Source: Palleronia sp. LCG004 (lineage in GTDB: Bacteria; Pseudomonadota; Alphaproteobacteria; Rhodobacterales; Rhodobacteraceae). From it: a DNA stretch of 64,000 nt. Below, one piece after another: positions 8,908 through 17,480 of the stretch. The first letter of the stretch is position 1. Every line of letters starts with the position of its first letter. The position numbers and the translations under genes were made by a program. The stretch covers positions 62,001 through 126,000 of the forward strand of contig NZ_CP136762.1 of NCBI RefSeq assembly GCF_032931615.1, in the 5' to 3' direction. Under the pieces are notes generated by a model. It searched no databases. It was not told the DNA's origin and worked only from the letters and a program-made list of their open reading frames with translations.

Positions 8908-10334
8908 CCGACACCACGGGCCTTCCCGCGCTCGAGGCCGAGCTGGCGCGTCAGCGCGTTCTTCTCAACCTGCCGCCGAAATCCTGGATGCCCGCGACCC
9001 CATCGCCCGCGGGCGGGCGGGCGCTCGACGTGGCTGTCGTGGGGGCCGGGCTCTGCGGTCTCGTCGCCAACGCCGCGCTGGGGATGGAGGGGATCGACGA
9101 GGTGCGCCTCTTCGACGCCGCGCCCGAGGGTCGCGAGGGGCCGTGGATCACCTACGCCCGCATGGAGACGCTGCGCACGGTGAAGGAGGCCGCCGGCCCC
9201 GCCCTGGGCATCCCCGCGCTGACCTTTCGCGCGTGGTTCGAGGCGCAGTGGGGCATCGATGCGTGGGAAGCGATGGACCTCGCCCCGCGCGAGATGTGGA
9301 TGGATTACCTCGTGTGGTATCGCCGCATGACCGGGGCCCGGGTCGAGAACGATTGCCCCGTGACCGAGATCGTCCCCGAGGGCGACCTCTTCCGCGTCGT
9401 CACGGCGAAGGGCGATTGGTACACCCGCCGGGTGGTGCTCGCTACCGGTCTCGATGCGCTCGGCGCACCGCGTCTGCCCAGGGTGGCCGAGGGGCTGCCC
9501 GACGGCCGGGTCCATCATTCCGCCGATCGCTTCGACCCGGAAAGCCTCCGGGGCAAGCGGGTGATCGTCGTGGGTGCGGGCGCCTCGGCGATGGACAACG
9601 CCGCCGCCGCGCTCGAGGCGGGCTGCGCCCGGCTCGACCTGCTGGTCCGGCGCGGGGCCGTGCCGACCGTCGACAAGTTCACCGGCACCGGCTCCCGCGG
9701 CATGACCGCGGGTTTCGTGGGCCTCTCCGATGCGGACAAGTGGGCCCTCATGGACGAAGGCGACCGCTTTCCGGTGCCGCCGCCCAGACACTCGGTCGAA
9801 CGGGTGGCGCGGCACGAAAACGCCTTTCTTCACGTCGGCGCCCCGGTCGAGGACGTCGAGACACGCGGCACCGGCATCGCGGTGACGACGCCCCTCGGCG
9901 AGATCGAGGCCGACGTGGCGATCTTCGCCACCGGTTTCGGGATCGACCTTCCGCGCCGCCCCGAACTCAGGCATCTCGCACCCCATGCCCGGCTCTGGGG
10001 CGACGTCGTGGACGGTGCACGGGCCGCCGCGAACCCCGCGCTCGCCGCCCATCCCTATCTTGCCGACGATTTCACCTTCATCGAGCGGACCCCCGGCAGC
10101 TGCCCGGCGCTTTCCCGCGTCGCGCTCTTCGCATACCCCTCGGTGCCGAGCCACGGAAAGGTGACGAGCGGCATCCCCGCATCGAGCGAAGGCGCACGGC
10201 GCCTTGCCTCGGGTCTGGTGCGCAGCTTCTTCGCCGAGGATGCCGAAACGCATCTTACCCGCTTCCGCGACTACGACACGCCCGACATGACCGGCGAGGA
10301 ATGGTGCCCGACCCCCCTCCCGGTGCGCGCCTGA
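8904..10334 (+). CDS. FAD-dependent oxidoreductase, flavin monooxygenase-like
   Basis: 476 residues. The FAD dinucleotide motif is VAVVGAGLCGLVANAA (glycines near 47-52) and a second Rossmann motif for NADPH is VIVVGAGASAMDNAAAAL near residue 230. The ATG/FATG region (VAIFATGFGIDLPRR) is typical of flavin-containing or Baeyer-Villiger-like monooxygenases. The substrate is unknown. The start ATG at 8904 overlaps the lysR stop. Together with the M19 and M81 peptidase-family genes downstream and the TRAP operon opposite, it suggests an oxygenase-initiated breakdown of a nitrogen-containing compound (inference). Confidence 0.8.
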   Translation: MTDTTGLPALEAELARQRVLLNLPPKSWMPATPSPAGGRALDVAVVGAGLCGLVANAALGMEGIDEVRLFDAAPEGREGPWITYARMETLRTVKEAAGPALGIPALTFRAWFEAQWGIDAWEAMDLAPREMWMDYLVWYRRMTGARVENDCPVTEIVPEGDLFRVVTAKGDWYTRRVVLATGLDALGAPRLPRVAEGLPDGRVHHSADRFDPESLRGKRVIVVGAGASAMDNAAAALEAGCARLDLLVRRGAVPTVDKFTGTGSRGMTAGFVGLSDADKWALMDEGDRFPVPPPRHSVERVARHENAFLHVGAPVEDVETRGTGIAVTTPLGEIEADVAIFATGFGIDLPRRPELRHLAPHARLWGDVVDGARAAANPALAAHPYLADDFTFIERTPGSCPALSRVALFAYPSVPSHGKVTSGIPASSEGARRLASGLVRSFFAEDAETHLTRFRDYDTPDMTGEEWCPTPLPVRA

Positions 10335-10345
10335 AAGGAACGACC

Positions 10346-11329
10346 ATGACCGATCTCCACGGCAACAGCATCGTGATCGATGCCCTGCAATGCTCCGCCT
10401 TCGACCGCGACCTGTTGCTGGCCGCACAGAAGGGCGGCGTCACCGCCATCAGCGCGGCCTCCGTGCTGTGGGAGAATTTCCGCGGCGGCATGGATTACGT
10501 GGCAGGCTGGAACCGCCTGATAGACGAGAACGCCGACATCGCCATGAAGGTGCGGACCGTCGCCGACATCCATGCCGCCAAGGCCGAGGGCAAGGTCGGC
10601 ATGATCATGGGGTGGCAGAACACATCTCCGGTCGAGGACCGGCTCGACTACTTCCGCATCTTCAAGGATTGCGGCGTGGGCATCATGCAGCTCACCTATA
10701 ACACGCAGAACTTCTTCGGCGCGGGCTATCTCGAGGAGCGCGACAGCGGTCTCACGGGGTTCGGCCGCGAGGCCGTGGACGAGATGGGACGCTCCGGCAT
10801 CCTGATCGATCTCAGCCATGTGGGAGTGCAGACCTCGCTTGATACCATCTCGGCCTCGGACAAGCCGGTCGCCATCACCCATTGTCTGCCGCGTGCCCTG
10901 CGCGACGTGCCGCGCAACAAGCCCGACGAGGTGTTCCAGGCCTGCGCCGAGAAGGGCGGCGTCATCGGGACCTCGCTCTTCGCGCCGGGACTTCCCGCCG
11001 GGAACGAGGCGAATGTGGGCAGCGTGATCGACGCGCTGGAATATACACTCGATCTCGTGGGTGAGGATCACGTCGCCATCGGAACCGATTTCAGCCACAA
11101 CCGGCCGCGCCCCGGCCCGTGGCTGCTCTGGGCGAACAAGGACAAGGGCACGGGACGTACCCTGACCGAATTCGGATCGGCGAAGATCTCGAAGCCCGAG
11201 GGCATCCGTACGAACGAGGAGTTCCCGAACCTCACCGCCGAGATGCAGAGCCGGGGCTGGTCCGACGAGCGTATCGTCAAGATCCTCGGCGGCAACTGGT
11301 TGCGCCTGCTGGGTGACGTCTGGGGATGA
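10346..11329 (+). CDS. Peptidase M19 (membrane dipeptidase) family protein with altered metal site
   Basis: 327 residues with the TIM-barrel amidohydrolase fold of renal-dipeptidase family M19. The histidines of DLSHVG (H158) and ITHCLPRAL (H179) and the RNKPDE loop are kept. The N-terminal HxD pair that binds zinc in classic M19 enzymes is replaced by D12-A-L, and the bridging glutamate region reads GWQNTS. The enzyme may therefore use one metal or act on a non-peptide substrate. It starts 12 bases after the flavoprotein gene and overlaps the M81 gene (ATGA). Confidence 0.75.
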   Translation: MTDLHGNSIVIDALQCSAFDRDLLLAAQKGGVTAISAASVLWENFRGGMDYVAGWNRLIDENADIAMKVRTVADIHAAKAEGKVGMIMGWQNTSPVEDRLDYFRIFKDCGVGIMQLTYNTQNFFGAGYLEERDSGLTGFGREAVDEMGRSGILIDLSHVGVQTSLDTISASDKPVAITHCLPRALRDVPRNKPDEVFQACAEKGGVIGTSLFAPGLPAGNEANVGSVIDALEYTLDLVGEDHVAIGTDFSHNRPRPGPWLLWANKDKGTGRTLTEFGSAKISKPEGIRTNEEFPNLTAEMQSRGWSDERIVKILGGNWLRLLGDVWG

Positions 11330-12723
11330 CCCGGCCCCGGGCCATCGTGCTTCAGCTGTTCCACGAGGCCAGCGCCATCGCCCCGGCGCTGGTGACGTAT
11401 GACGAGTTTCTTGCCCGCCATCATCTCGAAGGCGAGGCGGTACGGGCGCGCTTCGGCGGCAACGAGAACTGGCTCGGCGGCTGTCTGGAGGCGCTCGATG
11501 CGGCCCATGCCGAGACACGGATTGGCCTCTGCACCGCCGCGCTACCCGGCGGTACGGTGGCTGGTCCCGACTATGCGCGACTGGAGGCCGAGATCCTCGC
11601 CAGTCTCGACGGGCTGCGCGCGGATTTCGCCCCGACGAACGTTTTTCTCCTGCTGCACGGCGCGCTTCTGGCCGAAGGTCGCGAAGACCCCGAGGGCGAT
11701 CTGGTCCGTGCGGTCCGCGCCCGTGTCGGGCCGGAGGTCCATATCGGCGTCGCCCTCGATTTCCATGCCAATCCGGGGCCAGGGATCATTGAGGCTGCCA
11801 ATTTGGTGCTGGCCGGCAAGCTCTACCCGCACACCGACGCACGCCCGCGCGGGGCTCGCCTGGTGGAGCTGTCTCTGACCGCGCCGGAGCTGCGAACCAT
11901 TCATGTGCCGATGGGCCTGCAGGTGCCCATGCCGCACCAGCAGACCCATTCGGGGGCCTTCGCCGATCTGGTTGCGCTGAGCGATACGCTCGAGACGGGC
12001 CCGGTCGCGGATGTGACGCTTCTCGGGGGCTTTCCCTTTTCCGAGGCACCGTTTCGGGGGACGAGCTGCCTTGTCTCGGCTTATGACGACGCCGCGGCAC
12101 GGCGGACGGGCGAGGCTATGCGACGCGAAGTCGAGGCGCGGCGCGACGCCCTCGTGACGCCCGTGCCGACCGTAGCCCAGGCGATGGTCGAAGTGCGCAG
12201 CCGGCTGGGCCGGGGCCGGGTCGTGCTTGCGGATATCGGCGACAATCCCGGCGGTGGCGGACTTGGCGACTACACCGGCATCGTACCGCACCTTGTCGCT
12301 TTGAACTGCCCGTTCGCATTCGGCTTTCTCGTGCTTCCGTCCATTGTCGAGGCGGCGCATGGTCAGGGCGAAGGGGGCATCCTTCAAATCGCGGGCGAAA
12401 GTTGCCGGGTCGAACGGCTTCTCGAGATTTCCTACCGCAATACAGGCCCCATGATGCGCGGCGAACCCGTTCTGGGGGGCGCGGGGGCTGTGCTGAGTGT
12501 CGGGATGGGACGGATCCTCGTTTCGACCTTGCGGGTGCAGGCCTACGACCCCGGGGCCTTCGTCTCGGCCGGGATCGACATCCAGGCCTGCGCTGTCATC
12601 GCAATAAAATCCTCGGCCCATTTCCGGGCCGGGTTCACCGCACTTGCCGAAGGCGGGATCGTACTCGCCGACAGCGGTGGTCTATCGTCACCGCGCAGAG
12701 CCCCGCGAACAGTCATGGGCTAG
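11326..12723 (+). CDS. M81 family metallopeptidase (MlrC-like)
   Basis: 465 residues. The family is recognised from the N-terminal HEASAIAP, the LLLHGALLAEGREDPEGDLVRAVRA segment, the VALDFHAN and KLYPHTDA metal-site regions, and the C-terminal half with DIGDNPGGGGLGD. Members include MlrC, the last hydrolase in microcystin breakdown, and many relatives of unknown substrate in catabolic operons. The start overlaps the M19 stop by four bases. It is the last gene of the lysR-led operon. Confidence 0.8.
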   Translation: MTRPRAIVLQLFHEASAIAPALVTYDEFLARHHLEGEAVRARFGGNENWLGGCLEALDAAHAETRIGLCTAALPGGTVAGPDYARLEAEILASLDGLRADFAPTNVFLLLHGALLAEGREDPEGDLVRAVRARVGPEVHIGVALDFHANPGPGIIEAANLVLAGKLYPHTDARPRGARLVELSLTAPELRTIHVPMGLQVPMPHQQTHSGAFADLVALSDTLETGPVADVTLLGGFPFSEAPFRGTSCLVSAYDDAAARRTGEAMRREVEARRDALVTPVPTVAQAMVEVRSRLGRGRVVLADIGDNPGGGGLGDYTGIVPHLVALNCPFAFGFLVLPSIVEAAHGQGEGGILQIAGESCRVERLLEISYRNTGPMMRGEPVLGGAGAVLSVGMGRILVSTLRVQAYDPGAFVSAGIDIQACAVIAIKSSAHFRAGFTALAEGGIVLADSGGLSSPRRAPRTVMG

Positions 12724-12886
12724 CTTGGGCTCGTCGGGGAAATCGCTGGTATCGCAGGACAGTCAGCCGACTTAACATAAGATCGACTATCGGTTAACGC
12801 CTGGTACGCATTATGCGCGAAAAGCGTATGTCGGTGGATTGCAACCCACCCGCCCCGCAACAGGCAAGCTTAGATTAATAGGGATA

Positions 12887-12914
12887 GCGGACCGGCCAAC
12901 GAAGGCCGGTCCGC
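12887..12914. terminator. Strong hairpin between convergent genes
   Basis: GCGGACCGGCC and its exact complement form an 11-base-pair stem with a 6-base loop. It lies between the ends of the M81 gene (plus) and the VPLPA-CTERM gene (minus), where a terminator is expected. No long T tract follows on either strand. Confidence 0.6.
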
Positions 12915-12928
12915 CAAGTTCAGTTCGC

Positions 12929-13693
12929 TCAGGCGGCCTTGCGGCGACGGCGTCCGGCGATCGAGAGACCACCGATACCGGCAAGCAGAAGGAAGCCGGC
13001 CGCGGGGATCGGAACCACACCGGTATTCACCGTGATCGAAGAGATCGCGCCGTCGAGGCTGATCACGTCGGAGTTGACGCCGGACTGCGCGAAGAACTGC
13101 AGCGCACCGACACTGTTCCAGTTGAAGTCAGGGTTGTCGAAATCCGTGAACGCCGCGAACGGAGTTCCGCTTTCCACGACCGTTCCACCGAACGACGTCG
13201 TCTGACCGGACGTGTCGTAGGCCGTGATGCCGGCGAAGAGGTCGGCATCGACACGAAGGACGTCGAAGAAGAAACCGCCGCCGATGGGACCGGTCCAGAG
13301 GTCGAGCCCGCCGAGACCGTTGATGTTGACTTCGTTCGGCAGGAAGCCTCCGTCCTGGCCGTCATAGGTGACCCAGCCACGACCGGTCACGCCATCTTCG
13401 TTGTTGAAGCTCAGGATGCCGTCAGCCGGGCTCTGGGGATCCGAACCGGCAACCAGCGACGTCGCGCCGAGGCGGCCCTTGGCATCGGTCTCGACATACA
13501 TGTCGCGATAACCGCCGATGGCCTCGGCAGCAGCGATTTCCGAACCCTGCGGAGCTCCTTCGCTCGGCGCCGGCCGGTCGAACGTGGTCTGCGGGGTATC
13601 GAACGTATCGATGGTGATCACCGCAGCAGCGGCAGGGCCGGCGGCGACGAGAAGGGCGGCAGTGGCTGCACCAGAGAAAAGTCTAATCATCAT
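12929..13693 (-). CDS. VPLPA-CTERM sorting-domain surface protein
   Basis: About 254 residues. A signal peptide (MMIRLFSGAATAALLVAAGPAAAA) is followed by a beta-rich domain with Asp/Asn/Gly-rich turns (TIDTFDTPQTTF... ADGILSFNNEDG... GGLDLWTGPIGGG). It ends with the sorting tail VPIPAAGFLLLAGIGGLSIAGRRRRKAA: a VPxPA motif, one membrane helix and a basic cluster. Such proteins are processed by an exosortase-like enzyme and exported to the surface or matrix. No exosortase gene lies in the window. The function of the mature domain is unknown. The start at 13693 follows an AAGGA-like site. Confidence 0.88.
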   Translation of the reverse strand: MMIRLFSGAATAALLVAAGPAAAAVITIDTFDTPQTTFDRPAPSEGAPQGSEIAAAEAIGGYRDMYVETDAKGRLGATSLVAGSDPQSPADGILSFNNEDGVTGRGWVTYDGQDGGFLPNEVNINGLGGLDLWTGPIGGGFFFDVLRVDADLFAGITAYDTSGQTTSFGGTVVESGTPFAAFTDFDNPDFNWNSVGALQFFAQSGVNSDVISLDGAISSITVNTGVVPIPAAGFLLLAGIGGLSIAGRRRRKAA

Positions 13694-14235
13694 ACTTTCA
13701 ATCCTTACTTTTGTAACTTCGGCCGCGCGCGGATTGCGCCCAACCATCGAGGTCCGGAATCTGAATAACACATCCTACCCCAGAGTATCTAGAATTTTAG
13801 TGGAAGTTAACTGATTTTTTATAGTTTGGAATTTCAGCAACATAGAATTTCACGGCAATCTTGTCGGCATATGAAGCCACGCCCGGCGTCCCGAAACAGA
13901 CACCGGCCCGCGGACCCGGAGCGGGAATCCGCCGTGACCCTCCGCACTCTTGGCAACAAATTGCCGTGATAAAGTCGGCCCTCTTCCCCCGGATTGCCGC
14001 GGGTAAAGACCGACTGTACCTCAACTCAGGTGACTGACTGCCTGGACCAGTGATGTGATCGTTGTTCGAAGAGGCTCAGAAATACGGACGAGCGCAACCG
14101 TAAAGCGACCTTAGCGCAAGCCTACCTTTTATTAATCGAGCGGTTCTAAGTCAGTAACAGAGATAGCACGGATCGGTTCCAAGGGAATTTAGTGTCTGGA
14201 CCGAAATATTCTTTTCAAATCCAAGGGAGCTCAAC
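13694..14235. other. Long intergenic region between divergent genes
   Basis: 542 bases without a convincing gene. It is clearly more A+T-rich than its surroundings around 13780-13850 and 14095-14230, as expected for promoters of the VPLPA-CTERM gene (minus) and the acyltransferase gene (plus). I found no strong inverted repeat and no convincing lux-box-like element. Confidence 0.6.
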
Positions 14236-14886
14236 GTGGGCTACGACGCTTTCAACCTTTCGCTGCTTGGCTACAACAGAACCACCGGCTCCTCCGATAT
14301 TGACCACTTCGTGGCAGAGACGCCGTCCCAGAAGGAAGCCATATATCGCTTCAGATACGACGCCTATGCCAAGTGCGATCTGATCCGGCAGAGCCTCTCC
14401 GCCTCTTTGTCGGACTGGCAGGACGACGAACCCGATACGGTCATCTACGGCATCAACTTGCAGGGGCGCCTCGCCGGAACGATCCGCCTGACCCCGCTCC
14501 GCGCCGACCAGAAGGCCTGCGCGACCTACGAGATGTTCGGCGACGCGCTCGATCCGATCCTGGAGGCCGGCGGAACGATCGCGGACGGATCGCGTCTGGC
14601 CGTTGCATGCGAAGATCCCAAGACCCGGCGTCGGGTCCTCATGTACGCGCTCGGGATCGCGATGGACTTCGCGCGGCACCACTGCGCCAGCCACGGAGCG
14701 ATCATCGCCCGTCATCGCCATGCACCCTTCTACGAGCGCTACGGCTTCCAGTCCATAAGCGGGCCCTTCGATTACGCCGAGGCGCTGACCCCGCTCTGCC
14801 TCATGATCGCGCCCCTGCCGCACGCGGTCGGAGCCGTCCCGGCGCGCAGCCGCTACGACAGCAACGTCGCAATGAGCGCGGCCTGA
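14236..14886 (+). CDS. FeeM/LuxI-like N-acyl amino acid synthase (GNAT-fold acyltransferase)
   Basis: 216 residues, starting with GTG after GGGAG. The IYRFRYDAYAKCDLIRQSLSASLSDWQDDEPDTVIYGI segment and the following AGTIRLTPL strand match the autoinducer-synthase/FeeM branch of the GNAT fold: an RYDVY-like motif, then an arginine-bearing strand. Related proteins join an acyl group from acyl-ACP to an amino acid, and a further relative is linked to PEP-CTERM/exosortase loci. The neighbour is a VPLPA-CTERM protein, which supports that link. An acyl-homoserine lactone synthase is less likely, because the LuxI landmark residues are only partly present and no luxR lies nearby. Confidence 0.6.
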   Translation: MGYDAFNLSLLGYNRTTGSSDIDHFVAETPSQKEAIYRFRYDAYAKCDLIRQSLSASLSDWQDDEPDTVIYGINLQGRLAGTIRLTPLRADQKACATYEMFGDALDPILEAGGTIADGSRLAVACEDPKTRRRVLMYALGIAMDFARHHCASHGAIIARHRHAPFYERYGFQSISGPFDYAEALTPLCLMIAPLPHAVGAVPARSRYDSNVAMSAA

Positions 14887-14905
14887 TCGGTATCGCTTGA
14901 CGTGG

Positions 14906-14926
14906 TTCGGCACATCCTGTGCCGAA
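14906..14926. terminator. Hairpin after the acyltransferase gene
   Basis: TTCGGCACA, a TCC loop and TGTGCCGAA form a perfect 9-base-pair stem 20 bases after the stop codon. There is no T run, so it could act as a weak or bidirectional terminator toward the convergent mscS gene. Confidence 0.55.
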
Positions 14927-15318
14927 TCCACCGGCGCGACGAAATCTTCGCCGCATGAGCCGTTCGGCAGAACAGCTTGCCGGGAACCGGCCATCACGAT
15001 TGCCGATCAGGATCGGCTCGCCCGCATCCTGATCTCTGCGTGATCGAGCTCGATCTGCCCGCCTCTTCCTTGACGGAACACCTCGATCGAGAAGGGCTTT
15101 GTCGCGCGTCCTCCCGGCTACTCTCGTGGATCAAAATGCTCGGACGGCAGATCACCGGGAAGACAACGATTCGCGCTCGAATGCCATCCGAAACCGGGCG
15201 GAACCGCATTCACCCCCTCCCGATCATCGTCGTGGCCGGTCACTCAGAGCGGCACTCCCCTCGACAGGCACGACCTCGAAGCACCCCGCCGCCCCAGGCT
15301 CCGCGCAGCCGCTCGCCC
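14927..15318. other. Intergenic region, no gene seen
   Basis: About 390 bases between the convergent acyltransferase and mscS genes. Open frames here are continuations of frames shadowing mscS and have no ribosome site or recognisable product. I saw no RNA gene or repeat. Confidence 0.5.
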
Positions 15319-16656
15319 CTATTCCCGCGGAGCGTCCCGTGCGAGAAGATCGCCGGTCGCCTCCCGCTCGGCCGCGACGAGCGGGATCAGCGCCTTTTCC
15401 TCCGACTGGCGGCCGTCGCCTGCCTGTGCATCGGACGCCGCCGTCGATGCCGGGACCGGCTTTTCCTTATGACGTGGCCCCGGCTCCACTCCGGATGCGT
15501 TTCCCGACCCTTCGAGCCGGATGCGGTAGGTCGTGTCGGGAATGGCGACACCGGCCGCTTCGATCGCGTCCTTGACCAGCCGGATGGCATCGCCCCGGGC
15601 CGTGACGAACCCGGTCTGGTCCTGATCGATCCAGCCGGTCACACGCAGGATCGCCCCCGCCTCGGTGATGTTCTCGATCCAGACCAGCTCCTCGGGGTCG
15701 TCGAGAACGAAGGGCTGGGCCTTCAACGCCGCCTGCGCCAGCACGCGCGTCGCCTCGAGATCGGCGTCCGGGTCGATGCCGATATCGAAGCTGAACCGCC
15801 GGGCCGGGTTCTGCGTGTAATTCACGATCCGGCCCTTGAAGACCGTGGCGTTCGGGATGCGGACGTGGTTGCCGTCGAGCGAGAGCAGGATCGTCGCACG
15901 CGAGGTCAGCCGGATCACGCGGCCCACATCCCCCTCGATCTCGACCAGATCGTTCGGCCTGAAGGGCTGCCGCAGGCTCAGCATGACGGAGGCCACGAAA
16001 TTCTCCACCGTGTCGCGAACCGCGAATCCGATCGCCAGTCCGACGATGCCCGCAGCGCCTAGGATCGTCCCGAGGAGGGCCGCCGCGCCCAGCAAGTCGA
16101 GCGCGACGACGATTCCGACAATGCCGCAGACGACGCGGAAGGCCTGACGGTAGATCCCCGCGATGAACGCATTCGGCGCGAGCCGGTCCCAGAATCGCAG
16201 GCGCGCCAGCATCACGCCCAGGACGACGATCGCCCCGAACGCGGCGGCGGCAAGGAAGAAGAGCGGCAGACGCGCGACGAGCTGAGCGATGCGCGCGCGG
16301 AAGCGGTCGAATGCCGGGTTGATCTGCTGCGCGATGTCGTCCGATGCGGCCACGGCATTGTTCACGGCCACGACACCTTCCAGACGCCCGGCGATGTCGG
16401 CCACGTTCCGGCTGATCGCCGGGTCCGCGATGTCGCCCGACAGCGTGACCACTCCCGCATTGACGGCAACCGCGATCTCGTCGTGATCGAGCGCTCCGAC
16501 GATCGCGCGGAGACGGCTGGCGATCGCCTCGTCCGTCGGCGCGTTTGCGACCGAAAGAACGCGCGTGCCATCGGGTACCGCCCCGCTTTCCTGTGCGGCG
16601 GCCTGCGTCGCCATGGCCGCCGCAAGACAGAGACTGAGAAGAAGACGATGGATCAT
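15319..16656 (-). CDS. BON-domain mechanosensitive channel (MscS family)
   Basis: 445 residues. There is a signal peptide (LLLSLCLAAAMATQAAAQ), a periplasmic BON domain (~residues 40-105, VAVNAGVVTLSGDIADPAISRNVADIAGRLEGVVAV), then three to four membrane helices. The MscS core follows: GLAIGFAVRDTVENFVASVMLSLRQPF as the pore helix and the beta domain PNDLVEIEGDVGRV... VRIPNATVFKGRIVNYTQNP. The acidic C-terminal tail is unrelated to MscS. It is an inner-membrane channel that opens on hypo-osmotic shock. The BON domain may contact the envelope. It appears to be transcribed alone. Confidence 0.9.
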   Translation of the reverse strand: MIHRLLLSLCLAAAMATQAAAQESGAVPDGTRVLSVANAPTDEAIASRLRAIVGALDHDEIAVAVNAGVVTLSGDIADPAISRNVADIAGRLEGVVAVNNAVAASDDIAQQINPAFDRFRARIAQLVARLPLFFLAAAAFGAIVVLGVMLARLRFWDRLAPNAFIAGIYRQAFRVVCGIVGIVVALDLLGAAALLGTILGAAGIVGLAIGFAVRDTVENFVASVMLSLRQPFRPNDLVEIEGDVGRVIRLTSRATILLSLDGNHVRIPNATVFKGRIVNYTQNPARRFSFDIGIDPDADLEATRVLAQAALKAQPFVLDDPEELVWIENITEAGAILRVTGWIDQDQTGFVTARGDAIRLVKDAIEAAGVAIPDTTYRIRLEGSGNASGVEPGPRHKEKPVPASTAASDAQAGDGRQSEEKALIPLVAAEREATGDLLARDAPRE

Positions 16657-16873
16657 CGGTTACGGATAGAATGGAGACGGCAGTTTATCCATCCATATCC
16701 GCGAACGGTCCCTTCCGAGCACAGGCATCGACGGTCGGACAAGAACCGTTCGCATCACGCTCCGCAACCATTGCGCCCGCGTGATCGCGTGGCCTAGGCG
16801 CGCGCCGGCAAGCAGAGCCGGTCGGAACACCCGGAACGCTGACCCGCAAACCGCTCCGCATCCAGACTCCGTT

Positions 16874-17287
16874 TCAGCGAAGCGCGGCCAGCGCCTCGAT
16901 CTCGACCAGGAACTCGGGTCTGGTGAACCCGGACACGATCATCAGCGTCGATGCAGGCAGCGGATCGAGGTCGGAGACCCATGCATCGCGAGCCTTCATG
17001 TAGTCACCCATATGGGCCCTTTCCGTCACGAAAGCGGAGAGCCTCAGCACATCGGACCGGTCCCCGCCGGCAGCACGCAACAACAGGTCGATATCGCGAA
17101 GGATAAGCTCCGCCTGCGCCCGGACACCTTGCGGACAGCTGCCGTCTGCCGCGACGCCCAACCTGCCCGAAAAGACCATGAGCCGACGCCCGGAAGGCGC
17201 GATCACCGCTTGCGAATAGGCCCCGAAGGGCGCGGCGATTCCATCGGCATCTACGGCTTCGGAGGCGAGAGGGTCATCTGCATTCAT
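16874..17287 (-). CDS. RidA family protein
   Basis: 137 residues. The YjgF/RidA fold is seen in AAPFGAYSQAVIAPSGRRLMVFSGRLGVAADGS, the QAELILRDIDLLLRAAGG helix and the C-terminal LVEIEALAAL strand. The usual arginine in the active-site strand is replaced in STLMIVSGFTRPEFLVEIEA, where the nearest candidate is the R of FTRPE. This places it in a divergent Rid subgroup, so enamine deaminase activity is less certain than for the paralogue at 3560-3937. It stands alone, just before and divergent from an ABC importer operon. Confidence 0.8.
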   Translation of the reverse strand: MNADDPLASEAVDADGIAAPFGAYSQAVIAPSGRRLMVFSGRLGVAADGSCPQGVRAQAELILRDIDLLLRAAGGDRSDVLRLSAFVTERAHMGDYMKARDAWVSDLDPLPASTLMIVSGFTRPEFLVEIEALAALR

Positions 17288-17480
17288 CTCGAAAGGTTAC
17301 CGACCTGCCTCATGGCTGACCATACGATCGCCCGTGAATCGCGCAGGGATCACCCTTAACGCACAATAAAGCATCAAATGCTCGCAAATGAAGCTGAAAT
17401 TCGGGCGTGAGCTTGGCGCGGGGCACCGCCGTCGCTTTGGTATCCCCACCTTTCACGCCGGTGCCTCAGAGGACCACATC

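Noticed and set aside
14236..14886. Acyl-homoserine lactone synthase (luxI)
   Set aside because: Only part of the LuxI invariant set is visible, no luxR is nearby and no lux box was found. FeeM-like acyltransferase is the safer call.
17288..17480. TPP riboswitch before the NMT1/THI5-type receptor
   Set aside because: No CTGAGA and no downstream ACCTGA-type core could be found.
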